Virus record (IMG/VR): IMGVR_UViG_3300026533_000015
Coordinates: 1 to 26,912 of that record
DNA length: 26,912 nt
Source of the DNA: a virus
Reading direction: 5' to 3' (one strand)
The notes under the pieces are model-generated. The model was not told the origin of the DNA. It made no database searches and worked only from the letters and a program-made list of their open reading frames with translations. The position numbers were made by a program, and so were the translations under genes. Below, in pieces: positions 19,721 to 26,912 of the stretch. The first letter of the stretch is position 1; each line of letters opens with the position of its first letter.

Positions 19721-21778
19721 CTACAAATCTTCTACCCTTAATGCACTACTTTTATCTTTAGTGATATGAATTAATCTGTCGAACATTTCTACTTTCTCTT
19801 TAATTTGGTCATTATGTGAAATAATAATAATATCTTTAGTTTCAGAGAACTCAGATTTTAATATTTGAAGCAACTCATCTCTTCCTGAAGCATCTACTGA
19901 ACTATCTAAGATTTCATCGAGAAGTAATATATTGGTTTTGACTCCATTTCTTTCTTCGATAAGTTTTAAAAATGCAAACATAATACTAAATGAAATTCTA
20001 GCTTTTTGTCCGTTGCTTAGTGAATTAAACTCACTATCATCTTCTCTAGAAATCAACCTCTCTTTGAAGTTCTCATCTATAACAAAACTATAATCTAGCA
20101 TACTGAACAGTTCTAGGAAGTGATTTATTCCTTTGTTTAAAAAAGGAATTTGTTTTTTAATTACTGCTCCTTTAAGGTTGTTTCCATCAATAATAGTTCC
20201 TAAGTAAAGCAAATCATCTTTAATTTTTAGTTCTTTTTGTAGTGCTGTATGAACAAGTGAACTATCTTCTTTTTTCTTTATAAGAGAATCATAGTTAATT
20301 TCTATTGCTTTTATGCTGTTCAGTTTAATTAGTTCATTGTTGTAGAACTCAAGGTTCTTTTTTTGCTCTTGTAATGTTTCTTTTATTCGTTTACCATTAA
20401 GCAACTTCTCTTTATAAAGATCTTTGGTTTTTGTAGAACTTCGTATCTGTTCTTCTAAAGGTTTTACTTCATTGCTTAGTTCTTGCTCTTTTTTGCTTAG
20501 TTCTTCTTGAAGAGAATCTTTTTGTAACTGAATATTCCTTTTGTTTGCTTCTGTTGTAGAATCAATAGTATTCTTATAAACCCTTAGTTCTTGCTCTTTA
20601 GATTTAATTTCGTTGGTACAAGAAGTTATTTCCTGCATAATATCTTTAATATCTTTTTTGTAAGATTCTTTATTCTGAACTTCTTCTTTGGAAATATCAG
20701 TTAGGTAATTTATACTAGAACAATCAACACAAGATATAGAACTCTGCTCTGCTGATTCTATTATAGATATTTTAGATTCTAACTCCCTTTTTTTGGCTGA
20801 TAATAGTTGATTTTTTTGTTTAAGTTCAAGAATAAAGTTTTCTCTGAGCTGTATTTCTTTAATCTCTTCCTCTGATATAGAACATTTGCTTATTAAATCT
20901 CTGTACTTCACCATATTAAGTTCTTGTTGATTAGATATTAACTCTGTATTTTTAGTTCTAAGAAGATTCAGTTCTTCTGTTTTAATGTTTATTTCTTGGT
21001 CTAAAAAAGTATACTTCTCTCTGAGTTCTTTGAGTTTGACTAATGCACTTTTATATTTTTCGATAGTTTCTTCTGTTTTAGATATATTTGTTTTTGTTGA
21101 ACTAATATTATCCTGGTGATGTTTTTGGAAATCTTCATTTTGTTTTTCAGCCTGCTTAATCATAGATTCTTCTGATTCAAGTGAACTTTTTAGTAGTTCT
21201 TTCTTGTATTCTAGGTCTTTAATTTGTACTTTTTTATCTTGAGTTCTAACTTTAATTGCATTTTTCAAGTGTCCGAATATAGATGTATCAGTTATCACTT
21301 GAAACAGAGATTCTTTTTCTTGTGCTGATAGTTCCATAAATGGTTTTGAGTTAGATTGATTTGCTCCTAGGATTATTAGTTGTCTAAAAATAGTTTCATT
21401 AAGAGTAAGAATCTCTTCTTCTAGCATTTTCTGGTAATCTTTAGTCGCGGCTCTTTGTTCAATTAAAGTATCATCGAGAAATATTTCAAATCTATTAGGT
21501 TTTTGCCCTCTTATGATTTTGTACTGCTTATTGTTCACTTTTAAGTTTAACTCTACTAGAAGTCCTTTCTTTGTTATTCGATTAATAAGACTAGAAGTCT
21601 TTACTTTTCTGTACGGTCTGCCAAATAAAACATAGAAGAGGGAATCTGCTATGGTTGATTTCCCAGATCCGTTTCTTCCAAGAATTAAATCAATTCCTTC
21701 ACTAAAATCTAGTGAAGAGAACTCATTTTGGTAAGACATTATATTTTTAAATTTAATTTGTTGAAATTGTATATTCAT
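19721..21778 (-). CDS. 46: Recombination nuclease ATPase subunit (T4 gp46, Rad50/SbcC-like)
   Basis: The 685-residue protein is an SMC-type ATPase that works with the gp47 nuclease to process DNA ends for recombination-dependent replication. Walker A is GRNGSGKST (34-42). Long coiled coils (~170-345 and ~365-530) flank a zinc-hook-like CVDC (350-353). The ABC signature is LSNGQKARISF (587-597), Walker B is ILLLDE (617-622), and the switch His is in ISHN near 655. Length is somewhat above T4 gp46 (~560), mostly in the coiled coil. It follows the nuclease gene by 9 bp with a clear Shine-Dalgarno. Assignment is secure. Confidence 0.95.
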   Translation of the reverse strand: MNIQFQQIKFKNIMSYQNEFSSLDFSEGIDLILGRNGSGKSTIADSLFYVLFGRPYRKVKTSSLINRITKKGLLVELNLKVNNKQYKIIRGQKPNRFEIFLDDTLIEQRAATKDYQKMLEEEILTLNETIFRQLIILGANQSNSKPFMELSAQEKESLFQVITDTSIFGHLKNAIKVRTQDKKVQIKDLEYKKELLKSSLESEESMIKQAEKQNEDFQKHHQDNISSTKTNISKTEETIEKYKSALVKLKELREKYTFLDQEINIKTEELNLLRTKNTELISNQQELNMVKYRDLISKCSISEEEIKEIQLRENFILELKQKNQLLSAKKRELESKISIIESAEQSSISCVDCSSINYLTDISKEEVQNKESYKKDIKDIMQEITSCTNEIKSKEQELRVYKNTIDSTTEANKRNIQLQKDSLQEELSKKEQELSNEVKPLEEQIRSSTKTKDLYKEKLLNGKRIKETLQEQKKNLEFYNNELIKLNSIKAIEINYDSLIKKKEDSSLVHTALQKELKIKDDLLYLGTIIDGNNLKGAVIKKQIPFLNKGINHFLELFSMLDYSFVIDENFKERLISREDDSEFNSLSNGQKARISFSIMFAFLKLIEERNGVKTNILLLDEILDSSVDASGRDELLQILKSEFSETKDIIIISHNDQIKEKVEMFDRLIHITKDKSSALRVEDL

Positions 21779-21787
21779 TGTTTTCCT

Positions 21788-22939
21788 TTATATTTCAGTA
21801 GAAACTGTTCTGTCTATATCATTAAAGATACTCATTAGAAGAGGTAATATATCTTCTTTGTTTTCTTTTATTGCATTAACTACTAGAGTCCTGGTATCTG
21901 ATAACTCTTCTAATCCTGAACTAGAGTCTGTATAATCAGTACCTATAATTTCAGTTAGTTCTTTGTTATTAATCACTGTTGATTGTATCCCATTCTCTTT
22001 CATAGTATAGAGTATTTCATCAAAATGTCTATCTTTGGCTTTATTAATGAAAAACTTTATTTCGTGCTGTTCTAGTGAAGGAAGTAAGTCCTCGAATTCT
22101 GAATCAGTAAGTAGCAATCTGTGACTTCTAAGTCCTTGAACTTCTATATTTCTGTCTGTATTTTTTTCATCGTTGTATTTCACTTTAATATATTTTCTTG
22201 TAGAAGTGTTTTCTATGAACTCAAGAAAATCATCTTCATCCCAAACATAGAATCCTTTTTCTTCTTCATAATCAGAGAAGTTAATCTGCCAAGGAGTTCC
22301 TAGATATTTAACTAGACCTTTAGTATCTTTGATGTGATAATGACCTGAAAATACATTTTTTACTGCTGTATTTTTAGTGAAAAAATCAGTTGTTAGTTTT
22401 GCATTCTCATCCATATGACCCTTAACCAAAGCAAAATGTCTAATCTCAAAGTGACCAAGGATATTATGACAATCTTTAATTTCATCATAAGTTAAATCTT
22501 CATCTTTGGTAATCCAAGGAACAATATATGTTTTTCTGTTGTTAATGTCTATATAGGTTCTATCTTTGTACAAAATAAAATTATCAGGATATAAATCTTT
22601 AAAGAATTCAACTAGAGAAACATCACGAGATTCTCTATGGAATATATCGTGGTTTCCTATAAGCGAATGCAGGATAATATCTCTTTTCTTCAGTTCATCA
22701 AAAAATAACTTCCTTAGTTCGTGAATAAAATTAATATCAGTAGTGGTTCTGTTATCGAATAAATCACCTAACTGAATCATTATTTTAATGTTGTTTTCCT
22801 GCATATAAGGAAATATTTGCTCTGTGAATAGTTTAATTTGGTCTTCTAAGACACTGATATTAAATCTACGAACCCCAAAATGCAAATCTCCTAAAACTAT
22901 TGCTTTTCCTTCTATCTTACCATTCTTTATCGAATTCAT
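21788..22939 (-). CDS. 47: Recombination nuclease subunit (T4 gp47, Mre11/SbcD-like)
   Basis: The 383-residue product shows all metallophosphoesterase motifs of Mre11-type nucleases: GDLH (17-20), GDLFD (58-62), GNHD (95-98), LGHFE (161-165) and SGHYH (198-202). These bind two metal ions for nuclease activity, and the partner is the Rad50-like protein encoded next. Length fits T4 gp47 (~340) with a modest C-terminal extension. The ATG lies 23 bp inside the end of the late sigma gene and has the Shine-Dalgarno GAGGAG, so sigma factor, nuclease and ATPase are expressed from one transcript. Confidence 0.95.
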   Translation of the reverse strand: MNSIKNGKIEGKAIVLGDLHFGVRRFNISVLEDQIKLFTEQIFPYMQENNIKIMIQLGDLFDNRTTTDINFIHELRKLFFDELKKRDIILHSLIGNHDIFHRESRDVSLVEFFKDLYPDNFILYKDRTYIDINNRKTYIVPWITKDEDLTYDEIKDCHNILGHFEIRHFALVKGHMDENAKLTTDFFTKNTAVKNVFSGHYHIKDTKGLVKYLGTPWQINFSDYEEEKGFYVWDEDDFLEFIENTSTRKYIKVKYNDEKNTDRNIEVQGLRSHRLLLTDSEFEDLLPSLEQHEIKFFINKAKDRHFDEILYTMKENGIQSTVINNKELTEIIGTDYTDSSSGLEELSDTRTLVVNAIKENKEDILPLLMSIFNDIDRTVSTEI

Positions 22940-24164
22940 CTATTTCTCCTCTTAGTGATTTAATTATATATCTTATTTTTCCTTTGTTATCTTCCTTTTG
23001 GTTTCTGTTGATATAAGTGTACTTCCTTTTATTTGTTATTACTAGTTCTATACCACGGAGTTTTTCTTTTTCAGGCATTTTAAAGTCCAAGAGTGACATC
23101 TCATCAGGTTTCATTATAACTAAAGTATCTATAATATTGGGTTCTAGGTAAGGGAGAACTTCTTTGTTTAATTCCATAATATAATCTTCATAATCTTCAT
23201 TCTTATCTTGTTCAGGGGTTGTTTTTTCAAGATGTTCTATCTCAGAGATGAAGGTTTTATTGTTGTTGAATATTTTATTGCTTAGTGAAATATGAGTTAT
23301 AGATTTATGGAGAATACTCTCAAAATCATTTATATCCGTTACTTGAACTTTATATTTTGTTGAACCTATATAACCTGAACTTCCTAGTGCATTAGAAGCA
23401 TCCGATATATGTGAAGTGTCGTAGTATTTCACTCCTTCAAGATTAGAACTCTCGAATGATATAGCATCTTTAAGGAATCTAGCTTCCTTTTTTCTTATGT
23501 TAATTATATTAATGAAAGCATTAAAGCATATCTGAGTAATATAAGCAAAGGCATTAGATTTATTTCCTGTTCTTTTTGAAAGAAGGTCTTCATCAAAATT
23601 ATCTAGATAAAGAAGTGTTTTTTCAATAGCATTAGAGAAAAAATCAGTTTTCCAGTTATCTGAGTAACCACTGAATGAAGGCATTGTGGCTAAATTTTTA
23701 ATCATAAGAAGTAGCATCTGTCCGAATCTTTCTTTTTTAACATCTGATGTTAAAACAACACTTTCTGCATATCTAAGTAAACTTCTATCGTTTTCTAGAG
23801 TTGCTGTTTGGTTCTCTTTTATTCTGTTTTTTAGAGTTTCAATATAAAGACTTCTTCTGTACTCAAACTTCCTATGAATTTCTTCGACTTCAATTAAAGG
23901 TTCTGTGCTTTGAACATATATAATATTCTTCTTGATTGCTAGTTGAGCTATCTCATTAGAGAACTGAGGTTTAGATGAGTCGTTAATAAACCTTCTTATT
24001 CTTTTCTTTTTATCTTTTTCACTCTTGAAGATTATTTCATCTTTAGTTTTTTCTTTGATATATTTTAGTGCATTGCTGTATTTAAGAAGATATAATTCAA
24101 ATTTTAATCCATCTTCTTGTATAAACTCTCGTATGGATCTTTTTTTTGGTTTTTTTGGTTTCAT
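22917..24164 (-). CDS. 55: Late transcription sigma factor (T4 gp55-like, enlarged)
   Basis: The core at residues ~145-235 matches T4 gp55, the sigma factor that directs RNA polymerase to TATAAATA late promoters: FGQMLLLMIKNLA, FSGYSDNW, then NAFAYITQICFNAF followed by IRKKEAR. T4 gp55 has ~185 residues, so this 415-residue form carries ~140 extra residues at the N-terminus (very basic, KPKKPKKRSIREF) and ~180 at the C-terminus, which match nothing I recognise. In T4 the very end of gp55 binds the sliding clamp; the equivalent end here is RGEIDEFDKEW. Consensus early-type promoter signals and a late box lie upstream. The start has a good Shine-Dalgarno (AAAAAGGAT). Confidence 0.9.
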   Translation of the reverse strand: MKPKKPKKRSIREFIQEDGLKFELYLLKYSNALKYIKEKTKDEIIFKSEKDKKKRIRRFINDSSKPQFSNEIAQLAIKKNIIYVQSTEPLIEVEEIHRKFEYRRSLYIETLKNRIKENQTATLENDRSLLRYAESVVLTSDVKKERFGQMLLLMIKNLATMPSFSGYSDNWKTDFFSNAIEKTLLYLDNFDEDLLSKRTGNKSNAFAYITQICFNAFINIINIRKKEARFLKDAISFESSNLEGVKYYDTSHISDASNALGSSGYIGSTKYKVQVTDINDFESILHKSITHISLSNKIFNNNKTFISEIEHLEKTTPEQDKNEDYEDYIMELNKEVLPYLEPNIIDTLVIMKPDEMSLLDFKMPEKEKLRGIELVITNKRKYTYINRNQKEDNKGKIRYIIKSLRGEIDEFDKEW

Positions 24165-24184
24165 TTTTATCCTTTTTATACTGT

Positions 24185-24218
24185 ATTATAATATAAATTT
24201 ACTTAACTTTTGTGTCAA
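24185..24218 (-). promoter_or_regulatory. Early promoter for the sigma-gp47-gp46 operon
   Basis: TTGACA (24213-24218), 17 bp and TATATT (24190-24195) on the minus strand, with a second TATAAT at 24185-24190. A variant middle-type box AGTTAAG also stands 11 bp upstream of that TATAAT. Both early and middle use are possible. Confidence 0.65.
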
Positions 24219-24221
24219 GCA

Positions 24222-24233
24222 TATTTATAAATA
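24222..24233. promoter_or_regulatory. Bidirectional late promoter (palindromic TATTTATAAATA)
   Basis: The palindrome contains TATAAATA on the plus strand (24226-24233), facing the gene at 24262, and the same box on the minus strand (24222-24229), facing the sigma gene at 24164. It lies between the only divergent gene pair in the window. Confidence 0.6.
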
Positions 24234-24261
24234 TTTTTATTAATAAAAAGGAGCAAAAAAT

Positions 24262-24729
24262 ATGACTAATAGAAATTTTACACACAATAGCAACTTCACA
24301 TTCCAAACTAATTTATTTGGTGAAGATTCTAACTACGGTATTCAAAGTGTTCAACTACCAGGATTAAGTTTTTCACACATAGAAATATCTAGGCACTCTA
24401 TAATGGGTGGTATTCAAGGAGATACTATAAACTACAATAATTTATCTTTGGATTTGATTATAGATGAAGAATTAAAAATATGGAAGGATATGGTGCAAAA
24501 ACTGCAAGAAATGAGGAGTCCTGACTCAGGAACTTCAAAGCAGATAGAGGAATTTGGTTACTTGGAAATCCACGATGATAACACTAAAAAAGTCCTTAAG
24601 TTGGAGTTTAAAGGGATGATGCTTGAATCTATCGGGGATATGAACTATAATACAACATCCGAAGATGAAGTATTAACTTTAAATGTAACAATCAAGTATG
24701 ATTATTTTAGGGTTCTAACTCCAGATTAA
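24262..24729 (+). CDS. Virion structural protein, tail-tube/baseplate-like
   Basis: This is the only plus-strand gene. The 155-residue product begins MTNRNFTHNSNFTFQTNLFG and contains VQLPGLSFSHIEIS, DTINYNNLSLDLIIDEELKIW and a C-terminal VLTLNVTIKYDYFRVL. The LPGLS segment followed by strand-rich D-x-L-x-V/L-x-F/I-x-V-DE-x-L-x-x-W resembles T4-like tail tube and baseplate tube-end proteins, which share one fold. I cannot say which gene product it is. A late promoter box and a Shine-Dalgarno (AAAAAGGAG) precede it. Its 3' end overlaps the convergent lipoprotein gene by 23 bp. Confidence 0.6.
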   Translation: MTNRNFTHNSNFTFQTNLFGEDSNYGIQSVQLPGLSFSHIEISRHSIMGGIQGDTINYNNLSLDLIIDEELKIWKDMVQKLQEMRSPDSGTSKQIEEFGYLEIHDDNTKKVLKLEFKGMMLESIGDMNYNTTSEDEVLTLNVTIKYDYFRVLTPD

Positions 24730-25528
24730 CATTTAAAATAAATGAGGCATTATGCTTATTTAATATATTCATATTAACAAGATCTAACGATACAGTTATT
24801 TTATTGTTTGTATTGGATATTATTAATGTTCCGTTATTTGAATTTGCATTGCTTTGAATTAAAGGGTTATTTGTCTTCTGGACAAGAACAGTAGAACTTC
24901 CGTTTAAAGATGGAGTAACAAAAGTGATAGGAAAATAATCCTTATCTTTTGTGTAACCTACTGTTTTGATTAGATACCCTGAACTCACTTCCTTAATTGT
25001 AGTATCCTCTTCCTCTATAGAAAAAACATAAAGCTTAGTTCTTAAAACAACCCTAATCTGTTTTGGTTTTTCAGATTCTTCATTTTCTATTTCTAGAATA
25101 AATTTAGAGAAGTCAGGGACTGTTTTATTATCTTCATCTTGAGGTTCTTCATCAGGTTCCTGAACTTCAGGTTCTGATGTTTCTTTGGGTTCAGTGCTGT
25201 TATCTTCATCTTCTGTTTCTTCTTCGGATTCATTATTCTCTTTTTGGGAGTTTGAAGTGTTTGTCTCATTAGAATCACTTTCTTCGTTTGTTTCACTTGT
25301 CTTATTAGAATCTTCACCCATCATAGATTCCATATCTATGGCTTTTCTTGTTCTTGGTATAATTTCTAATTCAATGAGGTCATTGAAGTAAGAACTGTCC
25401 TCTGTTATGTTGGGTTCATTCGTAAAAACTTCACTTATTTCAGTAGGGTTATTTTCTGTTTGTTCATTGTTTAAATCAGCTTGACATCCAGACATCATAA
25501 CTAAAATAATTAAATATATATAATTCAT
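24707..25528 (-). CDS. Acidic low-complexity lipoprotein (putative)
   Basis: The N-terminus MNYIYLIILVMMSGC has a hydrophobic core and a lipobox-like MSG-Cys15, so the mature protein is probably lipid-anchored. Residues ~60-150 are dominated by Glu, Ser, Asn, Thr, Asp and Pro (for example SDSNETNTSNSQKENNESEE), a flexible acidic linker. The C-terminal ~120 residues are beta-rich (KPKQIRVVLRTKLYVFSIEE; GTLIISNTNNKITVSLDLVN), suggesting a small folded domain held away from the membrane. Possible roles are superinfection exclusion, envelope modification or an unusual outer-membrane spanin; none is shown. The ATG overlaps the stop of the upstream membrane-protein gene (ATGA), and the 3' end overlaps the convergent structural gene by 23 bp. 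Confidence 0.65.
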   Translation of the reverse strand: MNYIYLIILVMMSGCQADLNNEQTENNPTEISEVFTNEPNITEDSSYFNDLIELEIIPRTRKAIDMESMMGEDSNKTSETNEESDSNETNTSNSQKENNESEEETEDEDNSTEPKETSEPEVQEPDEEPQDEDNKTVPDFSKFILEIENEESEKPKQIRVVLRTKLYVFSIEEEDTTIKEVSSGYLIKTVGYTKDKDYFPITFVTPSLNGSSTVLVQKTNNPLIQSNANSNNGTLIISNTNNKITVSLDLVNMNILNKHNASFILNVNLELEP

Positions 25529-25731
25529 CTTAATTTCCTTTTCTTTAGTATTTGTTTCATATTTCCTAAGATTCGTTTGCTGAACTTAGTATCATTTTTC
25601 TTGAACCAATGTCTTCTATATCTAGGTTTGTATCTCCACTTATCTTCAAAAACCATCTCTTTGAGCCTAATAAATGCAAACACACTAGAACCTATCAATA
25701 AACCAAAACCTACTATTTCTGCTAATGTCAT
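25525..25731 (-). CDS. Small membrane protein with basic tail, 68 aa
   Basis: Residues ~3-22 (LAEIVGFGLLIGSSVFAFIR) form one membrane segment. The rest is strongly basic (YKPRYRRHWFKKNDTKFSKR, then KKRKLR), so the tail should be cytoplasmic. It overlaps the lipoprotein start by 4 bp, and a 9-bp hairpin lies just before its Shine-Dalgarno (GGAGG). The pairing of a membrane protein and a lipoprotein recalls spanin pairs, but an i-spanin would have a periplasmic coiled coil, which is not seen. Confidence 0.65.
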   Translation of the reverse strand: MTLAEIVGFGLLIGSSVFAFIRLKEMVFEDKWRYKPRYRRHWFKKNDTKFSKRILGNMKQILKKRKLR

Positions 25732-25741
25732 ATTCGCCTCC

Positions 25742-25766
25742 AGAGAGAAGAATCAATCTTCTCTCT
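25742..25766 (-). promoter_or_regulatory. Intercistronic hairpin before the membrane-protein gene
   Basis: AGAGAGAAG and CTTCTCTCT pair perfectly (9 bp) around a 7-base loop. On the mRNA the stem covers the last codons and stop of the 288-aa gene and ends directly against the GGAGG Shine-Dalgarno of the next gene. It may control reinitiation or stabilise the RNA; no T-run follows, so it is not an ordinary terminator. Confidence 0.6.
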
Positions 25767-26619
25767 TATGTTTATCTACAATATCTGCTATTTTTACTTC
25801 TCTTTCAAATAATTTATCTATAAGATTAGTTCCTTCAGTTGCTAGTTGTCTATCACCTCTAGTTTCTGTTGTCATCCATTTAGAAGTAGCATAATCTATA
25901 ATTGCTTTTTGTTCTTTAGGGAGTTCATCTTTTGCTTCATCAGGAGTTACTGAATAGATTGCTGTTACGAAAGACATCAATAAAGCGTTCATCTTAGCAA
26001 GGTCAGCAATAGAATCTTCAGCTGTTCTAACATTAAGGTCTCTTTCGTGTTTGATTAGTTCTTTAGCTTCTTTCTTTTGAACTTGTGGTTTTTTAACTTC
26101 AGGTCTAGGTTCAGTCCCTTCTCCTCTGTATGTTTTAAGCCAAGAGTCTTTTTCTAGTGATTCTCTTTCTTCCAACAATGAAGTTATTTTTCCTGGTTTT
26201 ACTTGAACTTCAGGTTCATCAGGTATTCCTGTTTCAGTTATGATTTCTTCATCTTTGAGTTCCTGAAGTTCTTTGTTTAGTTCAGTTAATTCTGGTTCTT
26301 GTGCTTTTGGAATTCCTTTCTTTAGGACTTCTTCTGTTTCAAGGTCTAAGATATCTTCAGTTCCGTTGATTAAATCTAAGATTTCCTGTTCTCTTCTTAG
26401 GGCTTCTTGAACCTCTGTGTTTTTGAAGAACCACTCTTCCTCTTTTTTGATTAGTGCTTCTTGTTCCTGTCCTTCTAGAGCTTCTAAGTATTGCATTTTA
26501 ATAAGGTCAGCATTTCTTTTCTCTGTCAGACCACGAGCAAGAATATCCATTTCAGGATATTCTTTAACTTGTGTTCTTTCTGTTTTACCGTCTATAAATT
26601 CGTATTTGTATAAAATCAT
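25753..26619 (-). CDS. Hypothetical, probably virion-associated protein, 288 aa
   Basis: No family recognised. The 288-residue product is highly charged and mostly helical. Residues ~45-140 are Glu-rich coiled-coil-like (LEALEGQEQEALIKKEEEWF; LTELNKELQELKDEEI). A proline-rich stretch follows (GTEPRPEVKKPQVQ, ~175-190), then a more globular helical end (DLAKMNALLMSFVTAIYSVT). The layout resembles scaffold, chaperone or tail-assembly proteins of large phages. It overlaps the next upstream gene by one base (26619), and that product looks structural, which supports a late assembly role. Confidence 0.6.
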   Translation of the reverse strand: MILYKYEFIDGKTERTQVKEYPEMDILARGLTEKRNADLIKMQYLEALEGQEQEALIKKEEEWFFKNTEVQEALRREQEILDLINGTEDILDLETEEVLKKGIPKAQEPELTELNKELQELKDEEIITETGIPDEPEVQVKPGKITSLLEERESLEKDSWLKTYRGEGTEPRPEVKKPQVQKKEAKELIKHERDLNVRTAEDSIADLAKMNALLMSFVTAIYSVTPDEAKDELPKEQKAIIDYATSKWMTTETRGDRQLATEGTNLIDKLFEREVKIADIVDKHKRED

Positions 26620-26912
26620 TATTCATCTCCTATGAAGTAAGGTACATTGAAACTTTTCTGTCCATAAAGAACATCAGTACCATTATCATTTTTTCTTGTG
26701 TTTATCTTATCTATAACCTGGAATTTGTTGTCATCTCCATAACTACTGTGAGTTCTAGGTAAATAAGAATCTACTTTTATTCCGTCATCTCCTATAACTC
26801 TGAACTGTTCTATGTAGAGTGCTTCATTATTATTATGTTCGAATTTAATTCTACCCAACCAACCCATATAAGTTGGTATTCTGAATCTCTTTTTTTTCTC
26901 TGAACTATAAAC
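26619..26912 (-). CDS. Partial gene, probable structural protein (5' end outside window)
   Basis: The frame is open from the ATG at 26867 upstream to the window edge (VYSSEKKKRFRIPTYMGWLG), with no stop, so the true start probably lies beyond 26912 and the visible 97 residues are its C-terminal part. The visible sequence is beta-rich and polar (ALYIEQFRVIGDDGIKVDSY; GQKSFNVPYFIGDE) with no membrane segment. Such a chain before a coiled-coil assembly-type protein fits a tail or neck protein, but no T4 homologue is recognised. Confidence 0.6.
   Translation of the reverse strand, partial: VYSSEKKKRFRIPTYMGWLGRIKFEHNNNEALYIEQFRVIGDDGIKVDSYLPRTHSSYGDDNKFQVIDKINTRKNDNGTDVLYGQKSFNVPYFIGDE

Noticed and set aside
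25093-25317. Minus-strand ORF inside the lipoprotein gene
   Set aside because: An out-of-frame shadow of the Glu-rich repeat, giving a Lys/Met/Asn-rich nonsense product.

Overview
This window reads as an internal segment of a large, AT-rich (roughly 30% GC by eye) T4-like contractile-tailed phage genome. The diagnostic genes are the T4-type recombination nuclease pair gp46/gp47, a gp55-like late sigma factor, both subunits of a T4-type topoisomerase (gp52 and a split gp39), T4-style late promoter boxes (TATAAATA) and densely overlapping small genes. Almost everything is on the minus strand; only one structural gene (24262-24729) is on the plus strand. A lipoprotein-like gene suggests a Gram-negative host. 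The host cannot be named from this sequence, and no tRNA gene was seen.

Layout. 190-2795: a polymerase-palm-like protein, a SLOG/DUF2493 protein and two small genes. 2796-6557: the topoisomerase genes. The large subunit is cut inside its TOPRIM motif, and the two halves end and begin with the N and C halves of an intein, so protein trans-splicing is the expected way to rebuild the enzyme. 6568-9621: small genes, a perfect 70-bp duplication carrying a promoter and start codon next to a stray topoisomerase fragment, a CoaE-like kinase, and a decayed BspA-repeat gene behind a small structural gene. 9710-18249: accessory and metabolic genes including Sir2, NAD kinase, NMN adenylyltransferase, nicotinamide phosphoribosyltransferase (Nampt) and an isochorismatase/nicotinamidase-like protein. 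18250-19475: a 1.2-kb non-coding region with a consensus promoter, a chain of hairpins ending in a terminator-like hairpin (candidate ~430-nt structured RNA), and three identical 28-bp repeats. 19476-24164: a small gene, gp46, gp47 and the gp55-like sigma factor. 24222-26912: late structural and envelope genes.

Regulation can partly be read from the sequence. Four sites match a host sigma-70 promoter with 17-bp spacing (1791-1819, 19379-19407, 19687-19715, 24190-24218). A second class, ATTTAAG (or a near variant), 10 bp, then TATAAT, stands before 6822, 7054, 8540, 12528, 15952 and 18249 and looks like a phage middle promoter. TATAAATA boxes stand before structural genes.

The most notable systems are (1) the split-intein topoisomerase and its duplicated chimeric fragment, (2) a NAD(P) module in neighbouring middle operons that could rebuild NAD+ from nicotinamide, as in the phage NARP2 anti-defence pathway, extended by NAD kinase and Sir2, and (3) the candidate structured RNA. 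Functions are inferred from motifs read by eye; no database search was possible.
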